Assembly: GCA_040007395.1 (NCBI GenBank)
Contig: JBDTVG010000138.1
Span: 1-9,342, forward strand
Source of the DNA: DATGFK01 sp040007395
GTDB taxonomy: Bacteria; Chloroflexota; Anaerolineae; Aggregatilineales; UBA2796
DNA: 9,342 bases
Reading direction: 5' to 3'
A program made the translations under genes and the position numbers. Below the pieces are notes generated by a model. The model saw nothing but the letters and a program-made list of their open reading frames with translations, did not search any database and was not told the origin of the DNA. Of this stretch, positions 4,971 through 9,342 are shown one piece after another. The first letter of the stretch is position 1. Every line of letters starts with the position of its first letter.

Positions 4971-5933
4971 TCAATCGATGCCGAACATACCCGCCACCGC
5001 TTCAGCGTGGGAATTGTCAGCACTGCTGAGAGACGCAAGATAGCGCCCAGTGGTTGCCAGCGATTCATGGCCTAGCCGCGCCTGTATTTCGCTCACCTTT
5101 GCCCCGGCTTGTTCCATCGCATGAGCAAAAGTATGACGCAAGGCGTGTACCTTGCTGGTGCCCAGTCGCCGCTGACAAATGTCGCTAATCGTCTGGATGC
5201 CCAGCGCCTGCCCAGCGTTGCGGTGTGACGTACTAAGCCAGATCGGCGCGTTAGTTGGCAGGTTACCAAACTGGACAGGGTAGGCCGCTTTGAGGTATAC
5301 CAGCAAGGCGCGGGTTACCTCAAGGGTGAGTTTATCAGTCATAACCTTGCCGCCCTTGGCCCGTCGCCATGTGACAATGGCCCGCGTACCGTTATCGGTC
5401 AATTGAATGTCGCGCCAGTGCAGCGCTGCCAACTCGGATATGCGCCGCCCGGTGGTGAGGGCAATCGACAGCAGCGCATAATCCCGCTGGCCCATCAGAT
5501 CGTCACGCGGGATTGTCTTTAGATGCTGGCTCAGATCGTCGCTCTCAAGCGGCCTTGCCCCGGCGTAGGCTTGCACCTTGCGCCGCTCGACGCGACCTAT
5601 CGGGTTTTCGCTCTCATACATACCCTGCTTTTTGGCGTAGACATAGAAGCTGCTAACACACGCTAGGCGCTGGTTATAGGTGGCTGGCGATACTTCACGT
5701 CCGATCAGGCTGTGAGCGGCCCACGCTTGCGCGGTGAGTGCCACGCCTGCCGGATTGCTATACAAGTCCTGCCCAACGCCTTGCAGGGCAGCCCGGAATG
5801 AGGCGATTGTGTCCCGATAGGCGGTCAAGGTTTTATCGCTGTGACTCTTACCTTGTTTAGCGTTTAGCCAAAACTGGATTGCCAAGTCGATCTGGCTTAG
5901 ATCGCCACGCGGGTCGATGATGATTTCGGTCAT
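4971..5933 (-). CDS. Tyrosine recombinase / phage-type integrase (Xer-like)
   Basis: This 320-aa protein has an N-terminal SAM-like core-binding domain (about 12-115: IDLAIQFWLNAKQGKSHSDKTL...YNQRLACVSSFYVYAKKQGM) and a catalytic domain from about 125. All conserved residues are present: R164 in TGRRISEL, K193 in RAKGGK, H263 and R266 in HALRHTFA, H289 in LGHESLATT and the nucleophile Y298 in TGRYLASL. Such enzymes cut and rejoin DNA through a 3'-phosphotyrosine in a four-subunit complex. Length fits XerC/XerD and plasmid resolvases rather than long phage integrases. AAGG lies seven bases before the ATG at 5933. Eighteen bases further upstream is an 11-6-11 site overlapping a TATAAT box, implying self-regulation. 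Likely role: multimer resolution or movement of this replicon. Confidence 0.93.
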   Translation of the reverse strand: MTEIIIDPRGDLSQIDLAIQFWLNAKQGKSHSDKTLTAYRDTIASFRAALQGVGQDLYSNPAGVALTAQAWAAHSLIGREVSPATYNQRLACVSSFYVYAKKQGMYESENPIGRVERRKVQAYAGARPLESDDLSQHLKTIPRDDLMGQRDYALLSIALTTGRRISELAALHWRDIQLTDNGTRAIVTWRRAKGGKVMTDKLTLEVTRALLVYLKAAYPVQFGNLPTNAPIWLSTSHRNAGQALGIQTISDICQRRLGTSKVHALRHTFAHAMEQAGAKVSEIQARLGHESLATTGRYLASLSSADNSHAEAVAGMFGID

Positions 5934-5951
5934 CTTTTAACCTTGTTTTTG

Positions 5952-5979
5952 ATTACAACTAATATCAGTTAGTCGTAAT
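5952..5979. other. Candidate dif-like recombination site (site 1)
   Basis: Left arm ATTACAACTAA (5952-5962), core TATCAG (5963-5968) and right arm TTAGTCGTAAT (5969-5979). The arms are inverted repeats at 10 of 11 positions. The 11-6-11 length and the inner CTAA/TTAG ends resemble Xer dif sites (inner ATAA/TTAT in E. coli). Its place just upstream of the recombinase gene makes it the likely target of that enzyme. A second copy of the design is at 2095-2122. Confidence 0.6.
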
Positions 5980-5983
5980 TATA
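5978..5983 (-). promoter_or_regulatory. Integrase promoter -10 box
   Basis: A perfect TATAAT on the minus strand (5983-5978), about 45 bp before the integrase start. It overlaps the last two bases of the right arm of the 11-6-11 site. No good -35 is seen at 16-18 bp, so the promoter may be weak or activated. Confidence 0.45.
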
Positions 5984-6154
5984 ACCCGAATTGCTCCCCG
6001 TTTCTATCTTTTGAAAGGGGTCATCGATGGGTTGTTAGGAGGGTGTATAGTACGGATGGTAAATAGCTGCTCATCAACTCCAATGGTCAGAAAGCATCCA
6101 GAGTGGGGATCGCATTTTGTTTCCTCGATGACTCGGCAGGTGTGACCGCTTTGC

Positions 6155-6359
6155 TTGGTCGCCCTGGCAGGCGACCAAACGACGGCGTAGCCGTCGTATA
6201 CGTTGGGGCGGGCAGTGGCTGGCAAGTGGCTGAGTTTGCCACCGCCCCAACGTAGCGAGCTAAAGGCTCGCCCCTGGCGCTGTGCGCTCAGGGGATACGG
6301 TGCCCGCCACCGGGCACCTAGATCGGCCAGTTAGCCACTGGCCGATGCTACCTATAGCA
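6155..6359. repeat. Back-to-back array of eight hairpins
   Basis: Perfect inverted repeats follow each other with 0-4 bases between them: 6155-6178 (TTGGTCGCC, 9 bp), 6179-6197 (ACGACGGC, 8 bp), 6199-6254 (TACGTTGGGGCGG, 13 bp, 30-base loop with an inner stem), 6255-6271 (GCGAGC, 6 bp), 6271-6294 (CCCCTGGCGC, 10 bp with one bulge), 6299-6318 (GGTGCCCG, 8 bp), 6322-6346 (ATCGGCCAGT, 10 bp) and 6346-6359 (TGCTA, 5 bp). Stem sequences differ from one another, so this is not a CRISPR or simple repeat. It is GC-rich and in a gap without genes (5934-6501). It may be a structured RNA or a single-strand DNA element; strand and function unknown. Confidence 0.75.
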
Positions 6360-6431
6360 GCATGATGCGGTGTGTCAGCACAGTGCCAAACTTACTGCAA
6401 AAGCGACGGGTGTGGAGGCTGCACCTTGTTC

Positions 6432-6472
6432 TGGCGTGTGAGTGGTCATGTACCTATCTACACGCCACTTTT
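6432..6472 (+). terminator. Hairpin with short T-tract, terminator-like
   Basis: TGGCGTGT (6432-6439) and ACACGCCA (6460-6467) are perfect 8-bp arms with a 20-base loop, followed on the plus strand by CTTTTGT. It lies just beyond the stop of the DUF3841 gene, which is on the other strand, and after the hairpin array. If the array is transcribed rightwards, this could be its end. Confidence 0.35.
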
Positions 6473-6501
6473 GTCTATAGCTGGTGGTGAGGGTGTTTTC
6501 T

Positions 6502-7080
6502 CTAGCGAGCAATGAAGGTCTTGGCTGTTTTGACTTGACTGAGGCGAAGCTCCCAGAGGGTTCCTTGAATAGTTTTGTATTGAGACGGCAAGGCATAGTC
6601 CTCCTCGGCATCTGACCCCTCTAAGTTGAAAATGCGTTGCCAACTCATGATTTTTTGCTGCTGACAATCGCCATCTTGAGCGGATGCAGCAGGCCAACGG
6701 TCCTCAAAGACTTGTTCATCGCGTTCATCGGTGGGTAGATACTGGTTGTTTAGCACATAGTGCCACGCCAGAAAATCCGATAGTAGCACGCTATGAGATA
6801 CACATTCACATTCCAACAAGACTCCTCGAGTGCCGCGGGGCAAGAGTCCAGCATGACGTAAATCGGGACGGGGTTTGTCCGCGTTATCGTAGCGATACCA
6901 AACCCAGATCGGAAAATCGACCCCAGCTGGTGGTGGACCAAGACGCAGAGTCATCTGCTGCGCCAACCAGTGATACGCTTTCAGGAAATAAGCCTCGATA
7001 AAGGCGACATTGGCCAGTAAGACCCCTGTACTTTGGAATTGCTCCCAAGCCGGATAAGTTTGAATGGTCCACACTTTCAT
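6502..7080 (-). CDS. DUF3841 family protein
   Basis: This 192-aa protein matches my recollection of DUF3841 proteins along its length: MKVWTIQTYPAWEQFQSTGVL (1-21), AYHWLAQQMTLRLGPPPAGVDFPIWVWYRY (35-64), DKPRPDLRHAG (68-78), GVLLECECVSHSVLLSDFLAWHYVLNNQYLP (86-116), SWQRIFNLE (146-154) and a C-terminal IQGTLWELRLSQV (171-183). Biochemical function is unknown; the family is scattered and accessory. The start at 7080 is preferred because the family begins MKVWTIQ and AGGGGTG lies about 12 bases upstream; an ATG at 7101 is in frame but has a poor site. It stands alone, about 160 bp after the 77-aa gene. Confidence 0.8.
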   Translation of the reverse strand: MKVWTIQTYPAWEQFQSTGVLLANVAFIEAYFLKAYHWLAQQMTLRLGPPPAGVDFPIWVWYRYDNADKPRPDLRHAGLLPRGTRGVLLECECVSHSVLLSDFLAWHYVLNNQYLPTDERDEQVFEDRWPAASAQDGDCQQQKIMSWQRIFNLEGSDAEEDYALPSQYKTIQGTLWELRLSQVKTAKTFIAR

Positions 7081-7195
7081 TGGAATGACACACCCCTGCA
7101 TTCTTTTGGCTTAGTGACGGTCGCACCGGCTAGTTGCACCATGGAGTTATAGGCTATTGCGCTGTTTGGCGACTTTTGATGGTGTGTAGAAAATT

Positions 7196-7223
7196 TTGAC
7201 AACCTACCAGAACGAATTACAAT
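7196..7223 (+). promoter_or_regulatory. Near-consensus promoter pointing into minus-strand genes
   Basis: TTGACA (7196-7201), a 16-bp spacer and TACAAT (7218-7223) on the plus strand. Downstream lies a small hairpin TTCGC-GTAA-GCGAA (7229-7242) and then the 3' end of the 77-aa gene on the opposite strand. Any transcript would be antisense to that gene and perhaps to the 395-aa gene. No plus-strand gene follows. Confidence 0.4.
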
Positions 7224-7258
7224 CGAGGTTCGCGTAAGCGAAAAGTCGGGCGGTAGCT

Positions 7259-7492
7259 CTAGTCAACCAATAACAGACGCTCATAGTCGTCTAACAGCGC
7301 TGGAATTGCCTCCAAGCTCCACATCTCATCGCCAATTAAAACAGCCTTGCGTTCAATCGGCATTGTTAGATTGCCGCCGTAGGCACGCGGTGTTTGGCGT
7401 TCCGCTTTCACCCCGTCTTCAAAAACTTTGATCCGGTAGCGCATCCCGTTGTATTGAAAATAAGCACAAACAAACTGGTCATTGTCAGTCAT
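7259..7492 (-). CDS. Hypothetical protein (77 aa)
   Basis: No family is recognised. The protein alternates short strand-like stretches (QFVCAYFQYNGMRYRIKVFEDGVKA, 6-30) with a C-terminal helix (MWSLEAIPALLDDYERLLLVD, 57-77), suggesting a small compact alpha/beta fold. No HTH, metal cluster or transmembrane segment is seen. AAGGGA lies about eight bases before the ATG at 7492. It follows the 395-aa GIY-YIG fusion by 66 bp on the same strand, so it is probably in the same operon and may be its partner. An inverted repeat around its ribosome binding region (7495-7557) may control its translation. Confidence 0.65.
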   Translation of the reverse strand: MTDNDQFVCAYFQYNGMRYRIKVFEDGVKAERQTPRAYGGNLTMPIERKAVLIGDEMWSLEAIPALLDDYERLLLVD

Positions 7493-7494
7493 TG

Positions 7495-7557
7495 CAGGTT
7501 CCCTTCTTTTGCTTCACAGGTGCGGATTTTCACCGCCTTCTAAACGTACAGAACCTG
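7495..7557 (-). promoter_or_regulatory. Inverted repeat across the ribosome-binding region of the 77-aa gene
   Basis: CAGGTTC (7495-7501) and GAACCTG (7551-7557) are perfect 7-bp arms spanning the gap between the 395-aa and 77-aa genes. In the minus-strand mRNA the later arm lies between the Shine-Dalgarno site and the start codon of the 77-aa gene, so pairing could hinder its translation. Confidence 0.3.
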
Positions 7558-7558
7558 A

Positions 7559-8746
7559 TCATTCATCCACCGCAAAGGTTGATGAGTGCTCCCGCCAATC
7601 CGTACTCATTAACGCCGCTTTGACCTTGCGAATCGTATTCACCGATACTCCCGCGAGGCTGGCAGCTTCTCTCAGCGAGAGACCCGTCTGGATCGCAGCG
7701 GCGGCATCAGGATACTTCGCCAGGATCATGTCTGGGGTTTCGATCACGCCCGCAGGCCGCCCGATGGTTGTCCCCCGCCGCGCTGCCCGTTGCATCCCGG
7801 ATCGGATACCAGCCCGACGGCGCTCTTCGATGTCTTCAGCTTCAATGGCCCGTTCCAGATCCGAGGGTGTGCCCGCCAGGATTGCCGTTTCCAGCGGAGT
7901 GAACTGCTTGGGCTTCATCCGGCGCAGGTCGAGCAGCACCGCTTTTGGATTTTCAAAGGTGAAATACTCGGTCAGTGTGCCCAACGGTTTGCCGCTGGCC
8001 TTGTAGCGATGTTTGAAGTACAACTCCACATTGCCCCGTCCGGGCCATAAACCTATCACTTCTACTTGCGCTGGGCCAATATGAGGCGCAAGGTCAGCTT
8101 GGATTTCAGCAATGCGCTGTTGTATAGCTCGATGAGTGACCCCGACCTTGTACAGTACCCCGTCGTTGATTTTCAAAAAGTACAGGTCAACTGAAAGGAT
8201 GCGCCTGAGTTGTGCTCGGTATAAGTGCAGATCGGTTAAGTACGTCGCAAAGTCAACGGTTCCTTTGGCTTGAGCTGCTACTGCTTCAAGTTCGTCGTGT
8301 TTCTGTACAATCAGCGGCTCTTGGAACTGATTAAAGAGCATTAGGGAAAGCTCGCCAAAGGGAATTTTGCCTTTCTTGGTTAATTCCCAATTTCCGCCCC
8401 TGCCAGCCCACTCGTTATACCGAAGCACCTCAAATTCGTTTTCAAGATACGCTAACTGCCGCTCTGCTACATCTTCATCGTCGTGAAAGTCTCGGAGGGC
8501 TTTGAGCGCCTTACCGGGTAGATGCAAATTGAAGTTGTCATAGCACGGCAGTGCAATTGTCTCCTGATTGCGGTCTACCTGTCGGCAGGTTTCGCCCGTA
8601 TGAGCAAAGTGGTAGGCAACCTGTTCACCCTTTTTAGCCGTGAGCAGCCCGCCACAGTACGGACACTGTAAAGCCGTCGCGCCGCGTGCCACCTGATCGA
8701 TGTAAACCAGTTCCCCGTGTTTGCTGACTCCATACTCCAAAAACAT
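7559..8746 (-). CDS. CoiA-like zinc motif / GIY-YIG nuclease / resolvase-type HTH fusion
   Basis: This 395-aa protein has three recognisable parts. Residues 25-54 contain CPYC (28-31) and AYHFAHTGETC (44-54), the Cys/His pattern at the N-terminus of CoiA-like proteins. Residues 187-265 are a GIY-YIG nuclease of the T5orf172/Mug113 type: DLYFLKINDGVLYKVGVTHRAIQQRIAEI, with R211 as likely catalytic Arg and E241 in ELYFKHRY as likely metal-binding Glu. Residues 309-380 resemble the hinge and HTH of serine recombinases: RRAGIRSGMQRAARRGTTIGRPAG, then LSLREAASLAGVSVNTIRKVKAAL. No serine recombinase catalytic domain is present. I infer a sequence-guided DNA nuclease, perhaps homing- or defence-related. 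The start at 8746 has a weak AGG upstream, inside one arm of a large inverted repeat. It probably heads an operon with the 77-aa gene. Confidence 0.82.
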   Translation of the reverse strand: MFLEYGVSKHGELVYIDQVARGATALQCPYCGGLLTAKKGEQVAYHFAHTGETCRQVDRNQETIALPCYDNFNLHLPGKALKALRDFHDDEDVAERQLAYLENEFEVLRYNEWAGRGGNWELTKKGKIPFGELSLMLFNQFQEPLIVQKHDELEAVAAQAKGTVDFATYLTDLHLYRAQLRRILSVDLYFLKINDGVLYKVGVTHRAIQQRIAEIQADLAPHIGPAQVEVIGLWPGRGNVELYFKHRYKASGKPLGTLTEYFTFENPKAVLLDLRRMKPKQFTPLETAILAGTPSDLERAIEAEDIEERRRAGIRSGMQRAARRGTTIGRPAGVIETPDMILAKYPDAAAAIQTGLSLREAASLAGVSVNTIRKVKAALMSTDWREHSSTFAVDE

Positions 8747-8755
8747 AAGGCATAC

Positions 8756-8832
8756 CTATCTTTTTGTTGATACAGATAGTTTACTCCAAATTGGCATTTT
8801 GGAACCAAGAAAGTGTATCAAGAAAAAGATAG
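8756..8832. repeat. 77-bp element with 18-bp inverted ends
   Basis: The left arm (8756-8773: CTATC, five T, G, TTGATAC) and right arm (8815-8832) match as inverted repeats at 17 of 18. Between them lies a smaller palindrome TCCAAA / TTTGGA (8785-8803). CTATC at the left end can also pair with GATAG at 8775-8779. The element ends 9 bp before the 395-aa start codon and covers its weak ribosome-binding sequence. It may be an operator pair, an mRNA switch or a tiny MITE-like insertion. Confidence 0.5.
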
Positions 8833-8882
8833 CAGCAAAATGAACCATCCCGATTGTCCAGACATGGCGGGTAAGTCCGAGA

Positions 8883-9188
8883 TCAAGCACCGCGCTGATT
8901 TTGCCGTTGGGCTTCGACCCAAGCGGTGCTATCGGTAATGCCCATATCTGCCCAGCCACCTAGCAAACCACGCTCGACAATCTCTGGTCCTGATAAGGGG
9001 TCAGGGTGCAGCAGTTCAGCTAACTCCTCGATTGATTTCCAACCCTCGTGTTGAATGGCTTGTGCCACAGGCCGCACGATCTGGGTTAGACTTGCGGTCT
9101 GTCTATCCTGAGTTAGGTAATGCATCACTTCGAGTTGAACCGTACCCTCTATCAGCCAAATTTGTTTAAAGACACGAACTTCTTGCAT
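8883..9188 (-). CDS. Hypothetical protein (101 aa)
   Basis: I do not recognise the family. The second of two adjacent ATGs (9188) is preferred because GAGGAGG ends only one base before the first (9191) and four before the second. The N-terminal half is strand-rich (QEVRVFKQIWLIEGTVQLEVMHYLT, 2-26); the middle contains a helix RPVAQAIQHEGWKSIEELAELLH (39-61), and the C-terminus is GLLGGWADMGITDSTAWVEAQRQNQ (74-98). No catalytic motif is evident. It starts 27 bases after the IS110 transposase stop on the same strand, so it may be transcribed from the IS or be a passenger or neighbour just outside its end. The 395-aa gene follows after 136 bp. Confidence 0.65.
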   Translation of the reverse strand: MQEVRVFKQIWLIEGTVQLEVMHYLTQDRQTASLTQIVRPVAQAIQHEGWKSIEELAELLHPDPLSGPEIVERGLLGGWADMGITDSTAWVEAQRQNQRGA

Positions 9189-9215
9189 CATGCCTCCTCA
9201 TTTTTGCTCTTGGTG

Positions 9216-9342
9216 CTACCTATGATCAGGATCAAATTTTTCACCTTTCTTGGCAACGGCCCAAATGATGTGCAATAACTTGTGAGTAGCCGCGACACAA
9301 GCCAGTTTATGACTCCCACGTCTCTTTTTGACTGTATCGTAG
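9216..9342 (-). CDS. IS110-family transposase, C-terminal fragment cut by window edge
   Basis: The last 41 codons are visible, ending at TAG (9218-9216). The sequence KKRRGSHKLACVAATHKLLHIIWAVAKKGEKFDP is the characteristic C-terminal end of IS110/IS116-type transposases ('R..kkA.vAvarkLl.iiW...k.g..fdP'). These enzymes use a RuvC-like DEDD domain plus a serine-bearing C-terminal domain, and IS110 elements are guided by a bridge RNA encoded next to the transposase. The catalytic parts lie beyond the right edge, so intactness cannot be judged. Only 27 bases separate the stop from the next gene, leaving little room for the element's right end. Confidence 0.8.
   Translation of the reverse strand, partial: YDTVKKRRGSHKLACVAATHKLLHIIWAVAKKGEKFDPDHR

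Noticed and set aside
6004..6225. 73-codon minus-strand open frame before the integrase gene
   Set aside because: It needs a TTG start inside the large hairpin and reads through two hairpin stems. The C-terminal part (CRVIEETKCDPHSGCFLTIGVD and on) looks somewhat protein-like, so a gene remnant is possible but not supported.
6458..6697. Overlapping minus-strand frames across the DUF3841 3' end
   Set aside because: Out of frame with a well-supported DUF3841 gene and without family features.
7515..7550. FMN-riboswitch-like GGCGGTGAAAATCCGCACC sequence
   Set aside because: Only one short stem resembles the RFN element; the other conserved helices are missing and the next gene is not riboflavin-related.
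7482..8050. Plus-strand open frames opposite the GIY-YIG fusion gene
   Set aside because: Low-complexity Ser/Arg-rich shadows of the minus-strand gene; no ribosome-binding site or domain.

Overview
The window looks like part of a bacterial plasmid or plasmid-derived mobile region. It carries a partition locus, a tyrosine recombinase with a candidate recombination site, small orphan genes and the tail of an IS110-type transposase. No replication initiator, chromosomal housekeeping gene, tRNA or rRNA is visible. Coding DNA is roughly half G+C, genes mostly have Shine-Dalgarno sites, and nearly all read on the minus strand. Uma2, DUF3841 and ParM/ParR of this style suggest a free-living multicellular-type bacterium such as a Chloroflexota (Herpetosiphon-like) or a cyanobacterium. 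That taxonomic guess is weak and comes from family recall only.

Layout. (1) 1-1127 is AT-rich, without genes, and unusually rich in short perfect hairpins, with a 91-bp-spaced repeat pair and terminator-like stems. (2) 1128-2029 is a two-gene minus-strand operon: a Uma2 nuclease-like protein, then a 107-aa protein of unknown function. (3) 2095-2122 is a 28-bp site with 11-6-11 architecture, like a Xer/dif site. (4) 2165-4251 is the partition locus: parR-like and parM-like genes on the minus strand, divergent from a plus-strand MerR-type HTH / coiled-coil / membrane-anchor protein. The 154-bp intergenic region holds tandem 11-bp repeats and four AGCGCT boxes. (5) 4255-4674 has convergent terminators, a candidate small RNA and an 82-aa winged-helix-like protein. 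(6) 4971-5979 is a tyrosine recombinase whose -10 region overlaps a second 11-6-11 site built from the same half-site.

(7) 6155-6359 is a run of back-to-back GC-rich hairpins covering almost every base, with no gene. (8) 6502-9188 is a minus-strand accessory block: a DUF3841 protein, a 77-aa unknown, a 395-aa fusion (CoiA-like zinc motif, GIY-YIG nuclease, resolvase-type HTH) and a 101-aa unknown. (9) 9216-9342 is the C-terminus of an IS110-family transposase cut by the window edge.

How it may work together (inference). ParR binds the 11-bp repeats and loads ParM filaments. The MerR-type protein binds the AGCGCT boxes between the divergent promoters and, through its C-terminal membrane helix, could tether that DNA to the membrane, recalling the RacA anchor. 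The recombinase acts at the dif-like sites to resolve multimers or move the 3.9-kb module between them. The most interesting items are this putative membrane-tethered partition locus, the module bounded by dif-like sites, the hairpin array and the GIY-YIG/resolvase-HTH fusion.
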